DNA of 64,000 bases from Hevea brasiliensis (GCF_030052815.1 NC_079509.1:41782750-41846749); one strand, 5' to 3'; shown: positions 12,801 through 25,334, numbered from the stretch's first letter. A program made the numbers and translations. The notes: generated from the sequence alone by a model not told the origin.

Positions 12801-15800
12801 GAGTGAGTTATGGCCAAAATACTGGTTACTGTTCAAATGGTCAAATATTCTGGGTTTTAAGTTACCAATTCCGGATTAGGTCACTTTTTGAGTCACTTTC
12901 TGGATAGATTTTTGGTAAGGCTTCTACATGAAAGTTAGTTCATTATGTGTCTAATTTTACCTTCAATTGGCCTCATACTAATTGGGGCCACACAATGAGG
13001 GTTATAGCTCCACAAGCATACTGTCCTCGTAAAATTCTTCAAATATACAAACCATACACATTCAATTCCCTAATCCTTTAATTCCCATACCTAAATTCTG
13101 GATTCATCACATTAATTTATCATTCATCACATCTCATTATGGTTATTTTGGGCAGAATATACCAATCCTCAATACACCAAATACAATCCTAATTCACAAA
13201 GTCAAAGTTCACATAATTTACACATGAAATCACCTAACTAATACATGAAATTCTCACAATAAGTTACATACACCTACATTAATCCCTTAGTACCATATTT
13301 CATCAAATAAATTCATGAAATCAAACACTTTTCCATGAACCATAAGGCTGCCCAATTGTACATATGCTTCCATCTTCCATATACACTTCACAACCATACT
13401 TCAAAGTACCCATTTTAAGCATACACATAACACCAAACTACTAATACATATAATAAGCCTAATCAACTTCATTACCCATTAATTACATGTAAAAAAAAAT
13501 TAAACTCCTTTAAAATCCATGGCTGCCTAATTCATGCTTCATCATTAATCATCAATTTCTCTCAAATTTCTTATCAATTCAATTCATCACAACCTTAAAA
13601 CAAAGTTTAATGAATCAAGGGATGAAAAACTAGCACTAAACTCAATTTGAGCTTGACAAATCCTTGGAATTTCTCTTCCTTTTTGCTGCCCACATACTGC
13701 CCATGGTGTGAGGACCACTTTTAATAAAGGGAGTTTGAAGAAATATGACTTCAATCATGGTAGATTTGAGCTCATGCATGAATGGCCATGGAGGAAGCTT
13801 GGAAAAAAAAAACACATTCGGCCATGGAATTGAAATGAAGAAAATGAGGTTTTCCAAGTGATGAAGTCTGTCCCATATGTACTTATATAGTGGTCTACTA
13901 ACTTTAGGTTAATTGATATAATATACTCCACTAAGTATAGTTTAATGTTATAATAATTAAACTTATTAATATTTCAATTAATCCCCCATAATTCCTTTAA
14001 TCACATTATGTGTAAAATATCTATTTTCATGGCATTTTAAAATTTTTAATATCACTTATTTTTAATGGACATTGAGGTCAAAAGACAACTATAGGTGTCA
14101 AATGACCAAAATGCCCTTCTTCGGGTTGCATTCCCGATTTTTCGGTAATACCAATTTTTTTCGGTTTCTTGATTTTTCGTTTTTTTTCTTTGTACTAATT
14201 CTTAAATTTTCTTTGACATTTTTAATGTCAATTACACTTCAATAAACCTTTAATTATGTCCCGAAAATATTTCTCAGGGTTTCCGCAGTCCAGGGCTAGT
14301 CAACGGTCCTCACCGTAACTTACCGGTGCGGTCACCCATCGCTACAGGTTCGGCTCGTTTAACTTAGTCACATTTTCTCTCTTTTATTTTTCCTTAATTT
14401 TTCTCATCACATATTTCATTATTTTATGCCTCCTTACTGTCAATTAAGTGTAGTTCCAAACATTCTGACTTTCTGGGGCAGACATTAGTCGTCGGAACAG
14501 TGGAACATATGGACTACGTAAAGTGAGGATGTTACACCTTAAGCCAAACGGAGGGCATTTCGATCATTTCAAACTTCAAAGATAATTTTTGACTAACTTA
14601 TCCAATTAAGTAAGTAAATTATATGACATAAAATATGAATAAAAAGTGATGAAATTTTAATTGAAAATAAGCAGAAAAGAAAATGAATTAAAATGGGAAT
14701 TATGACATAATATGATGTCATTAAAAACTCTCCACCCAATTGCAACTTGACAAACTAATTAAAAGGGATAAAAACTAAATAAAAAGAGACATAATGAAAA
14801 AGAAAAATTTGCACTCCCATCTTCAACCAGCGGCCAACATAGGAAGAGAGAGAGAAGAGAGAAAACTCCATTGATGCTTGTTTACAAGCTTAAGTTCACC
14901 CACCAAACCCCTTCAAAACCCTAGCTTCCCTTCACAAAAATTTATCCTCACACCTAGAGCAAGACTTAGACAGAAAAAGAAAGAGAGAAAGTGGAGTTGG
15001 CAAGCTTGAGAATTTCTTCAATGTAGGTTAGTGCATATTAACCTTCAAATCTTATTTATTTCTTGCAATTTAGCTTAAATATGAGTAAATAATTAAGAAA
15101 TTAGAAGAAATCATGTATAAAAGTGAGAAGTAAAATTTGGTTAGCAACCATAAGAGGAGGAATTTATGGGTTTTGTTGAATTAAGACTAGAATACAAGCT
15201 TAGATAAGGGTATATGTGTGATTGATAACCTTAGTTAGTGTGAAATTGCATGGAAATTGATTATGGAAGTTAGGTTTTGGAGCAAACTTAGGGTTTTGCT
15301 CATGTGTTGGTGCATGGAAGTCCCAATGGTCAATTAGTGACCATTTGGCTATATTTGATGAGGAATTGAAGTGATTTATGCTAATGGAATTGAGGTTAGG
15401 TATGCCACCTTAGGTGACCTGTAAGGCTGGGTGTGAGTCTAGCAGATTTAGACAGCTATAACTTGAGTGGTGTAAGTTTAATTAGTACAAGGCCAATTGG
15501 ACATGAAACTAGACACATAATAGCACAACTTTGATGAAAAAACTTTGCCCAGAAAACAAACTTAGAATACCCTAAAAATTGACAAAATCCGGATAACCAA
15601 CCTGCTGGTCCAAAAAATTGACCAAATGAACAATGCTTGTTCAAATAGTCATAACTCAGTGTAGAAAAGTCCAATTAACCTGAAATTTATATTAATGAAA
15701 AGCTTAGACAATTTAGAACAACTTTCATGTAGAATACAAACTCAAATTCTGGACTTAACCAAATGGAACAACTTGTCCACCAAAGTCAAGACATCAAATC

Positions 15801-17810
15801 TGGCAGAACTAATTCTGCCCAAAATTCTGGGTACAGGTCAATCCGACTAGTTATGGTAAAATGGCCATAACTTGAGCTATAAAACTCTAAATTGATTGAT
15901 TCAAAAAGGAAATTAAAGAAGACACATAAAGGAACAACTTTAATGAAGAAAAATTTGCTAAATTGTCACTGTACCTTAGATTAATGGAACAGTAAACATA
16001 GGACACAAAAATTAAATTTTTGAAAATACTTCTAGGAGGCTTTGAATGGCAATTGGCAATCAATGCCAACATGTGTAAAACTCAAAATGTGGGATCTTAG
16101 TATAATTAGGATTAACATATTTGCTAGGTATGAAAAAGTCCACTTTTTGAATGAATAGTAAGGTAAATAGTAACCTCAAAAATATTAATGCAAAGGACCA
16201 AAACTTAAATTAAAAATGATAAGTTATATAAATAGTGTAATGAATAAATGAATCATATTAATGTATGAATGAGACATTAGTTCTCATTGTTGTAGAAAGA
16301 AAAAAAATACTTTGAGTACAATGGTATAGAAGGAATTGATGTGAATTGTGATCATATGAATGATCAAATGAATGTATAAATTATAATGAATGCATAAATT
16401 TCGTATAATTGTGAATAAAAAAAAAATTTATGTTTCCACTGGAAATAAAATTAAGTGATATAAATTATAATTAAAACTTATAACGAATTAATGATATACT
16501 AATACATATTAACCCTTAATGGTACTAATGTGCCCATGTATTACCTAGACACGTGTGTCAGATTGGATAGATTGGCATGCCAATAGCGTATTGTTTTAGC
16601 AATATTGCGTAAGGCTTTATGCCTGTATTCATGGCTTTGTGCCTGCACTCATAGCTTTTATGCCTGATTATATGTTATCATGGCTATTAGCTATACTGAC
16701 ATATTATCATGGTTTTTTAGCCATACTGACTACATACGTGGTTGATGTTCCGCATTTCACGTCCCATGGTATGACAGCCCGAGGCACCGCGTTATCCAGT
16801 GCCAATGACCTGTTATCCAGTTTAGTCAGCCTGTCATAGGTTACTTGGGCAGTGAAATTTATTGAAATGAGTTAAGAATATTAGCAACTGAAAATATTAG
16901 CAATTAAATAAATGAGTAAGAATATTTAGAATAAATTAGATTAGTTATTTAGTAGAAAGAATTGAAATGAATTGGAACGATATTAAAATTTAATTATTAT
17001 GAAATAATCTATGATAATCTAGAAAGTATTGAATGAAATGATAAAAAGATTTACAAAATAGATATAAGTATATTACTACTGTGAATTTAGGAATAAATTA
17101 TTTCTTAAGAGGAATAAATTAGAATGAAAGATAGTTGATACTAGAAGTATTATATTAAATTAGATTAAATTCTAGAGTATCCAAAGTATAATCCATTTCT
17201 TTCTTTATTTGTATATTATTTTATTGTTATATTATTGCACCACTAAGCAGCAATGGTTAACGCCATGGATTTGTTTTCTCGCGCAGGTACTGAAGATAAA
17301 ACCTAGGGGACATTAGACTAGGATTTTGGAGTCCGGATCTGCAGAAGGGTCTGAAGTATTCAAGGTTGTCACCTCCTCAGCAATACATGTAGCTAGGGCC
17401 CATGTAGATCACATTATGTATTTTGTATGGAATTGTAATGAGTTTGTAAATTATGTAATTAATAGAAATTTGAGAATTTTGATATACGAAATAAACATGA
17501 ATGAATTTGTACAAATGAGTATAGATTTGAATTACATAATGATTTTTAAAATGATGATATGAGTATGGATGAATTATGTATATTGTATGGAAAATATTGT
17601 TGAGATTTTTAAGCAGGTGAATAGTGAAATATGCCAAATGGTAATAGAAACAGGGGAAACTCTGCTGGTTTCTTCTTAGAAAAATAATTAATATTAAAAT
17701 ATAACGAGAACAAATTATTAAAAGAATAAAGTAAGATAAGATAGGGTGCTCCGACACCAAGTGTGACATGTCTTGCTTGGTTATACTATAGTCGGGTGAG
17801 GGCTATCATA
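9847..17810 (+). mobile_element. Solo LTR, family 3, split by an inverted relative
   Basis: Starts TGTAACACCC at 9847 and ends GGCTATCATA at 17810, a mutated form of the family-3 end GGGTGTCACA seen at 35471. Flanking target bases are ATTTT (9842-9846) and GTTTT (17811-17815), one mismatch. The LTR pieces are 9847-10220 and 14542-17810, about 3.64 kb in total. Matches to the 32341-35471 copy occur throughout, for example the CCAAACGGAGGGCATTT block at 14545. There is no internal domain, so it is a solo LTR inserted in the family-2 LTR. Degenerate repeat units start near 15456, 15650 and 15866. Confidence 0.75.
10221..14536 (-). mobile_element. Solo LTR, family 3, inverted, nested in another
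   Basis: On the minus strand it starts TGTAACATCCTCAC at 14536 and ends GGGGTGTTACA at 10221. It is flanked by a perfect target duplication CCTTA (10216-10220 and 14537-14541). Removing insert and one duplicate rejoins the host LTR exactly as in the uninterrupted copy at 32341. At 4316 bp it is longer than the other family-3 LTRs, so an extra insertion or expansion is possible. Repeat units in reverse orientation recur near 12011, 12208, 12401, 12582, 12807 and 13001. A hairpin CTAAGCA/TACTTAG lies at 10854-10871. No credible coding region. Confidence 0.8.
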
Positions 17811-18904
17811 GTTTTTAAATCACAGTTAGCATGACAGTCCCTTACTGTGTTTCTCCTCTTTTATGGAGTTGAGTTTGATTATGTGATCCTCCCTCCTTGG
17901 TTTACCAGTTGAGGTTGAGTTCGGATGAGTACTTATATAGCTAGCTAGCCACCTCCCTCATTAATAATAATTAGTGAGGTTGTAGATTGCTTTGTCATGA
18001 TGTATAATACGGTATTGATTGAAAATTTTGTGTCGTGATCCTAACTGTGTGATTGTTAGCAATACAACTGATTTATGAATGCTTTGATAAGATGTGATTG
18101 AAATATATGATTTGTATGATTGTAAATTGTAAGATTGGTTTTATGACTTATGAAAAATATGGATATTCCAATTTCTTTATTATGCATTGACAAAGTATGT
18201 TTTATATTGAATTAAAAATTCTAGTTGTGCACCATTGAGTGTTATGCTCAGCGATGGCTATTTCATGCTATCACAGGTAAGGAGAAAGAAAAAGCTGCAG
18301 AGTGAGCAACATGGAGTAGTACTGAATATAGTTTTGGGTATATATTAAATATACCCTTTTTAAAATTCATTTGATGTAAATTAGCCTGTATGTACATAAA
18401 AGACAAATGAGCAGTTATACAAATGAAATTGTAATAATATTTTATTATCTTTTGAGTTGTAAATTTCTAAATGAGCACCTATTTTGATTTGTTTATGAAA
18501 TATTTTGATTTGTATACAAGATAAACACATTTTCTTGGTATTGGTTGAATGAAATGAGATGATTGAGTTTGATTGACTTCAAATTGGGTATGAGATATTT
18601 TTATAAATTGTTTTTCAACCGATTTGAAGAACTATTTTATTGCATTTTTATCCGGCACCACGCAAAAATTTCATAAAATTTAAAAAATGCTAATTTATTT
18701 CTAAGTAAATTTATGGCATATATCCAACCCAAGGACACTCTAATAACTCTTTTATTGTCACTTTAAACTCTAAAATGAAATGGAACTGTTTTAAAATCCC
18801 TTGTAGTATATTTAATGGGTTATCGAGAGGAGAAATTCGGTAATTCATTAGGTATACTACGGGATCATGTTATACCTTACAGAGGGGTAAGGTATGACAC
18901 TTGT

Positions 18905-20115
18905 TCTTTTGCTTCTCTATATCTCACTGTATTCTAGAAGATATCTCTCACTAACAGACTCTTCCATAATTGATTCTAATCATATATACTGCCATAACTC
19001 TTATCCTTGTACTTCACAGTGACTGGTGATCACTACTCATATATATCCTTTCCTGCTTTATCTCCTACTGTAGTTCTATTACTTATTTTCATTCATATTT
19101 TCTTATAAAGTGACCCTATTTGCCATACTGAAAATGCTTACCCATCCCTTGATCACAAACCCCATAATGCTATCTCCCCATCTCTTCTCAGGACCTAAGC
19201 CTATGTGCATTTTCCACCATCCTTTTTATTCGTCATGCCTATTTGAACCATTAGGTATACTTTTATTTAACTTACTACTTATTAATTCACTCATTTGCCT
19301 AATAGAACAATTTAAGACACCATTACACATCCTATAACTTTTGCTTACTCTGGTTGCATTTCTTAACTAATTTTCCTCACACTGTTAGAAGTTTAAATGG
19401 ATCTTATCCCATTGCTACCTATTCCATCTTGGGAATAGGAATAGATAGAGTTTGATCTATATCCTGCAAATCTGAACTCCGTGTTCTAGCTCCTGACACT
19501 ACTCGAACAATGACCTGCTTTAAGTCCTACACTTTTGGATCCTATATCTTGACAATTATCCTCACTCATGTAATCTCGTTCTGGGCTTTCTAATATTGTT
19601 TTTCAATTCATCCTACTTACTTAGCCCCAGATGGCACTTTATGTACTTTATATCTCACTTTGATCTCCCTAATTTTATCCTATTATTGGCTATTCAGTTT
19701 GCTCTTTAATTTATCTCTTTTATGTTACCCAAAATATAACCTTGATTACTTTATTCCCTAGCTTCATTCTTCTTCTTAACCTGATAGCTATGCTAGATAA
19801 CTGTATCTTTCAGTGTCTCTGCTAGGTCCTCTTCATCTTTGTACTACTCAGAATTGATCTTTTGACCACTCTGATTAGCACTTCCACTGCCATTTGAATT
19901 TCTCTCCTATTACATCTGAAACTAACTATTCAAATTTTTGTTTTTATATTTTCTTTTATCTACTGATATTCTATGACTTATTTTTGCTGACTTACAGTCA
20001 TTGTCCTTTTTTCTACTTAACCAAAAATTACCCTCTAATACCTCAAAGAGGAGATATGAAAGGATTCTATTTCCTTATATTCACTCAATTAGTCAAAACT
20101 TAAGATACTGGACAC
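18905..20115 (-). pseudogene. gag: T1 gag remnant with a broken zinc knuckle
   Basis: Continues T1 after the family-2 insertion; 18905 onward aligns with T2 61300 onward. On the minus strand, about 19137-19091 reads as a CCHC-knuckle relic (HFQYGK, stop, GHFIRK), with the spacing of the gypsy gag knuckle but with cysteines and frame lost. No long open frame remains; a 75-codon plus-strand frame at 19110 is a chance shadow. Bases 20116-20120 (CATAA) are the target of the copia insertion. Confidence 0.5.
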
Positions 20116-21181
20116 CATAATGTTAGTTATGTGCCCCCTAGAGCATGCACTGATCTTGTAACTTGTAAGTAACATTATAAATATTTTAATGGCATAAACA
20201 TTTCATTTAAATATTGTGTATATTTAATAACATATTTTATTGAAATTGTCCATTAGCAATATATTATATATTCTATTCTTATGAGATAAGAATATGAGTG
20301 ATAGAATAAATGGAATATTTGCTATAAATCAGAGTTCGTAGCTGAAGGATATTTTGGTGGGCACATTATATCCAAAGAGCTGTCACCTCTTTTTATCTCC
20401 ATTGATCAGTATGAGATACTGATGTATATGGAATGGTGAGTCTCATGCCATCTGATATGAGATATCAGGATAAATACAGTGGGCACTTATAAGATAAGTA
20501 GGTCGAACTTGTGACGAACACATAACATGAACATGGTGTTTACTCGAGTCAATAAAATGTTATCTGTGTCATACTAGTGTATATAATCCTCAGACCTGAG
20601 ATGACACGGTTGTTTCTTATATAGCTGGTTTAAGTTTGATACCACTTATATATCTGTATTGTATATGGATATTTTGGTGTGTGTTGGCTCAGATTGGTCA
20701 TATGTTGGGACAGGTGTTCAGTCAAGAGGGGATCCGTAGCCTTGAGTAAATAGGGTTAAAAGTTCTATGCGGATTTGAGCTGTTCTTAGCAAGATTAAGT
20801 TCCTGGCCAGGATGGATGACTTTGTCAGGAAAAGTGTTTCCTGATGGTAAAGTCTTATATGTCAAGAATCAGATTTCAAATGAGTGCATAAGATTCCACA
20901 ATAAGGGGATTGACTCAACCATGACCCTTAATGGGATAGGGATATAATACGGAAGGATTTTAGTGCATTGTGATGTATGATTAAAGGTTCATTTTAAGAT
21001 ATTTCTTATTGCTAATTGGGTGGCCATGGCATATTATGCTAGGTGTCAACCATGGTCTATGAGATGGCTAAAATGATTTGGGCAAATAATTTGTGGGTTA
21101 GAAGAGTTCTAATGATATTAAGAGTTAATATCATTTCTCATTACCAGTTAGTAATGAGCCTAGTAAGTCACACACCTACAC

Positions 21182-21277
21182 AAGTTAACCCCCAAGTTAA
21201 TTGTGATTTAATTAAGTTAACCACCAAGTTAATTGTGATTTAATTAATTAATTAAAGAGTTTAATTAATTAATTAAA
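21182..21277 (+). repeat. 32-bp tandem duplication and AT palindrome in the copia LTR
   Basis: Two 32-bp units (21182-21213, 21214-21245) differ at one base. Overlapping their end, TTTAATTAATTAATTAAA occurs at 21239-21256 and again at 21260-21277 around a 3-base centre. Each 18-mer is self-complementary, so the 39 bases form a near-perfect palindrome. It is also intact in the solo copia LTR (40113-40151) but eroded in the 3' LTR (about 29148-29185). Confidence 0.8.
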
Positions 21278-21531
21278 TAGATTTGGTTTGCAATAAGATT
21301 GCAAAGTCTCTAGCATAACATGAAACCAAATCTTGAATATTGGATGTATGATAAAAGTTGAATTTATATTTAAAGAGTTTAAATATGAATTTAATAGTGA
21401 AATTAATTAATGGAGATTAGTTGATTAATTGATTTATATGTGATATAAATTAAATAGAGAGAGAAATTACTATTTTGGGTTGAGAACTCAAAATCCAATA
21501 CAAGGGCAAAAATGGTAATTTTATGTGGTGA

Positions 21532-21560
21532 CACATGGCACCATGAGATGGTGACATGTG
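21532..21560 (+). promoter_or_regulatory. CACATG inverted repeat in copia U3
   Basis: CACATGGCACCAT (21532-21544) faces ATGGTGACATGTG (21548-21560), 12 of 13 positions complementary. It lies about 160 bp upstream of the TATA-like sequence. Further copies of the CACATG/CATGTG core follow (for example ACATGTGGCACAC near 21687). CANNTG cores are known plant bHLH-type sites; a regulatory role here is inferred. Confidence 0.45.
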
Positions 21561-22302
21561 ACACCTATTGATGTGTGCCATTTGTCTTCCATGTGATGAA
21601 AGATGACATTTAGATGATTTAATCTTGCCTTGGCAAGTGGATTAATGAAATTAAGACACACTAAAAGCAAGATGAAATGGGATCTTGACATGTGGCACAC
21701 TATTAACTATTTTGTCTCTTGTATATTAATGGAAGATAAGAAGAAAATTTATTTTTCTTCTTCGTCTCACCTTGGACGACAACAAGAGGGTTTCTCTCTC
21801 ATTGTTTTTCTTACATTGATACTTGAAAGAAAGCTTGTTTCTTTCTTGAATCAAAAACTCTAAAAATTGTTTCTAGCCACCTACATCCATTAAAATATCA
21901 CCTAAAGCAAATACCCTAATAGTTAATGGTTGGCAAACACCTAAGAGAGGATATGGGTTATTAAAGGTGACCTTGGTGGTAGCTTGTGGTGGACAAGCTA
22001 GAGGAGCTACAAGTGGAGCTCTTGGAGACTACCTAAGGGAGTAAGAAGTGTGATTTAGCGCCTTTGAGGTTAGTCTCCTTTAATACCTATTAAAACTAGG
22101 GTTTGGTTTGATTAATAGTTAATCAACAATCCTTGATGGTAAATGAATATCAAATGCATGTTAAAAGAGTGTTTTGACATGCTTTAGGGCATTAGTTGTT
22201 GGCTAGGATCATAATACATTTGTATGTTTGCATGAAATCCTAGAAAATTTTTGAAATGCAACCTCTAAAGCCCTAACCATGCTTCCCAAAACTACCTTCA
22301 AT

Positions 22303-22315
22303 TGGTATCAGAGCC
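22303..22315 (+). other. Copia primer-binding site (initiator tRNA-Met)
   Basis: TGGTATCAGAGCC begins two bases after the 5' LTR and is complementary to the 3' end of plant initiator tRNA-Met, the usual minus-strand primer of copia elements. Confidence 0.92.
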
Positions 22316-24041
22316 ACTATATTTGCCATTAGGATTGATTATGGGACTTAATTATGTGATTGGATGAGGTTTGGGGTGATTTGATTGAGATTTGAATTGA
22401 AAAGAAACCCTAAGAAAACCTTATTGCCGCAAAAAACACGGCCTAGGTGTGTCCTAGGCCACTGGCCGTATTTCTGGGTTTGTGGCACACAAAAAGGTAG
22501 AGAGTTACACGGGCCAAATTATTGATTAACACGAGCAGTGCTATTATGTTACACGGCCGTGTAATTTAATGCCTCAGGCCATGTAAATGTTGCACTAGTC
22601 GTGTTATTGAACACAGGGCATGTTTTACTTGGAAGGCCGTGTTATGGGTGGTTTTAGGGACTTTTATGCAATTGTTGTATAATTGATGACCCGAAATTAT
22701 ATCTAGCCCTAATTAAATGGTTTAATTAGGATTTCTAATCATGCAAATAAATTTTGAAAATTGTTTTCATGAAAATTAAATTTCGAAAGGTTCCTAAATT
22801 TGAGATTAATTTTGAATGAGATTAAAAATTGAGGTTTAAATTGGATATATGATATTCAATTTAATTATGCATATATATTTATATTTAATTGTTAAATGTT
22901 TATATGCATGATGGATGATCATGGACAATAAAAGACCAATGTGATTGGATTTAATTCTTTTATTTTCTTTGGGATGTAATAATTATTTTTAATAATAATG
23001 GCATGTAATATAAGTGTTGTATTACATAGGATGTAATTTCATTTACTTAAGGACTTTTAAGTCCAAATTCTTGTAATTTCACCTTGGTATGTCAAGGGTT
23101 ACTTTGTAATTGGATTGCAAGGAGGACAAGGAGATCAGGAACATTGGTGGATCTAGTGGGAGCACATCAAGATCAAGTGTTGGTTTATGTACTCCTTCAG
23201 CATCTCTTGTAATAAAATAGATGAAATGCACATAGGAAATGCCTTAATTCAATTCTTGGTGGCTCAGAATTGAATCCCTTAGAAAATCCATGATCATGCC
23301 ATTTTATTTAGTTATCCATGTATGCATGAGATGTGTATGAATGGATGCTCGTATGAGATATATGCATGCCAAATGGATAATGTGCAAAGTGAGACCTTAA
23401 TAGTAATTAAGCCGACCATAAAATCTTCCAATTCAATGATTAAGTTGGTAATGGTATAATTATGGTAATTATATCATGTCTCTCTACTAGGGAAATTAAA
23501 TTTAGAAATTTTAGACACTCAAATTGTCGGTTATGGTTACATAGGGATGGTTTTTGTAGTCTAAGAGATTTTCTAAATTTAATTGTTAAAACATATGATG
23601 TTGTGAGTATGTGGGTACTTTGGTAATCAAGAATGGATGTACCTGAGGTTATCAAGGTTCAAACTTTCATATTCATTGATCTAGTGGGCTCAACTTAACT
23701 TATGCAAGATAGGCCAATAATGGATGTACCTGAGGCTTTGAACATTAGGGGCCAAATCTATTGATTGAATTTCACATAAGATGTGTTGAACAAGTGTTGT
23801 TCACTTATTTATTGTTAATAGCATCCAAGAAAATGTGATTTGAGGATATTTAACAATATATAAGAATTCAATCACCCACTAGAAATCCATCCAACTAGGA
23901 TTTTCGTTTCCTACTTTGGAAGTGTAGGATTCGCCAAGTTAGTGGGAGGACTAATTTGATTAAAAGACCATAATCATATTGGTGGTTAATTTACTTGATA
24001 CAAGATGTTTAATTTGAATCTTGCTTTTTCGGTAATAATAA
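22316..24041 (+). other. Long untranslated copia leader
   Basis: About 1.7 kb between primer-binding site and recognisable gag with no coding frame I can identify. It contains the palindromic ACACGG/CCGTGT cluster at 22436-22660 and a partial repeat in which AATGGATGTACCTGAGG recurs at 23632 and 23716. A true gag start codon was not found. Confidence 0.55.
22436..22660 (+). repeat. ACACGG/CCGTGT palindromic motif cluster in the copia leader
   Basis: The centre is a perfect 16-bp palindrome, TTACACGGCCGTGTAA (22549-22564). Around it are partial forms about every 20-40 bases: ACACGGCC (22436), TTACACGGGCC (about 22505), AACACGAGC (about 22529), CCATGTAA (about 22583), GTCGTGTT (about 22598) and GGCCGTGTTA (about 22638). 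A separate perfect hairpin GGCCTAGG/CCTAGGCC spans 22440-22460 with a 5-base loop. Similar motifs occur in the unrelated Athila-like element. Confidence 0.7.
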
Positions 24042-25331
24042 CATCTGATAATTATAGCACAAAGGTCCAACCCGTTATCATGCATACTAGATGAAAATAG
24101 GCTCACCGGACCTAACTTCTCTGACTGCCTGAGGAATTTGAAAATTGTTCTTAATCTTGAGCGTATAGGATATGTTCTTGATTCTAAAATTCCTAGTCCA
24201 CTGCCACCTAAGGCCACAGAAGAAGAACATGACACTTTGAGAAAGTGGCATGAAGATGACATGCAAGCCAAGTGCTATATGCTTGCTTCTATGATTAATC
24301 AGTTATAGAAGTAACATGAGAAAATGCAAACCTCTTCTGAAATACTGAGTCACCTTCAAGAGTTGTTTGGTGAAAACAGTAGGTTGGCTAGATATGAGAT
24401 ATCTAAACAACTGTTCAGAATGAAAATGCATAAAGGCCAGGATGTGGGAGAACATGTCCATACCATGATCCGGCGTATAGAGCAGTTGGAGGCATTTGAT
24501 TTCTCTATGGACTTTTCTCTTCAAACAGATTTGATCCTTCAATCCTTGCCGGAGTCTTTTGGAATCTTTGTCACAAACTTCCATATGACTAAACAAGAAT
24601 GCACTTTGGCTGGTCTTTTAAACATTCTTGTAATTGCTCAAGGCAATATGCCTAGCAGGAAGGGAAAGGAAGTGGCACTTGTTGCTTCTTCTTCTTCTGG
24701 TAAGACTAAGAAAAAGAAGAAAAAAAATAAGAAGAAGCCATCTTCTGTCCCTGGTCCTTCTGGTAGAGTGGGCAAAAAGAGAAAAATTGTGCAGAAGAAG
24801 GCAGAAGCAGCTCCTACTGACAAAGGAAAGTGTTTCCACTGTCAAAAGAATGGGAATTGGAAGAGAAACTGCCCAGAATACCTGGAGTTGGTAAAGAATA
24901 AGAAGGTAAGACCTTCTGATGGTATAACTATTTCTTGTTTCTTAGATTCTGGTATTACTTGTCATACTAATTCTGTTTGGGTCATTGATACTGATTTTAA
25001 TTCACATATAACTTCTAATGTGCAGGAACTAGTAAATCTTAGGAGCTTGGATCATGGAGAAGTGAGGTTGAAGATTGGTGATGGATCAAGTGTTGATGCC
25101 AAAGCCATCGGATCTACTTCTCTTATTGTAAATAATCATTTTGATGATGATTTTTTGTATTTAAAGGATGTTTTGTATGTACCCAACATGTATAAAAACA
25201 TAATTTCTGCATCTAGTTTGATTAGAGACAGTTATGAATTTAGATTCATAAATGATGTATGTACAGTTTATTATGGTAATAAAGTTATATGTTTGGGTTA
25301 TTTGCAAAATGGTCTTTATTATGTTGATAAT
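24042..25331 (+). pseudogene. gag: Copia gag and protease, broken
   Basis: One frame from about 24042 with stops at 24306, 24312 and 25332; the longest open part is 24324-25331 (336 codons). The N-terminal part (LTGPNFSDCLRNLKIVL) is the start of the copia gag domain, and QLFRMKMHKGQDVGEHVHTM follows in its core. A Lys-rich stretch (about residues 115-155 of the open part) precedes a zinc knuckle, CFHCQKNGNWKRNC, in which the usual histidine is Asn. The protease region WVIDTDFNSHI has DTD where an active aspartic protease has DTG or DSG. No start codon is evident upstream. Both motif changes and the stops indicate a dead copy. Confidence 0.85.
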
Positions 25332-25334
25332 TAA

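Larger units (their letters stand above)
7081..18899 (+). mobile_element. Solo LTR, family 2, split by family-3 insertions
   Basis: Left part 7081-9846 starts TGTATCACCC; right part 17816-18899 ends GGTAAGGTATGACA. The ends and contents match the LTRs of the complete element at 48358-60734. Target duplications are CTCGT (7076-7080) and CTTGT (18900-18904), differing by one transition. Without the insertion the LTR is about 3.85 kb, close to the 3.74-3.75 kb of the intact family-2 LTRs, and there is no internal domain, so it is a solo LTR. A TATA-like TATATATAAG lies at 7721-7730, followed by a C/T-rich leader. Confidence 0.8.
20121..22300 (+). repeat. Copia 5' LTR
   Basis: 2180 bp, TGTTAG to ACCTTCA. 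Compared with the 3' LTR it has a 32-bp tandem duplication at 21182-21245 and keeps about 14 bases near 20440-20455 that the 3' LTR lacks. The TATA-like position reads TATATTAA (about 21722), where the 3' LTR has TATATAAA. Confidence 0.92.

Noticed and set aside
17377..17769. 130-codon minus-strand ORF
   Set aside because: It lies in AT-rich family-3 LTR sequence, with composition dominated by Ile, Tyr and His from AT-rich codons, and is not preserved in the other family-3 copies.
10221..18899. A single long element with LTRs at 7081 and 14542
   Set aside because: The ends belong to different LTR families and each inner segment has its own 5-bp target pair; no primer-binding site or coding domain lies between.
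19110..20103. Plus-strand ORFs at 19110 and 19894
   Set aside because: They are antisense to the decayed T1 gag region and have no domain.
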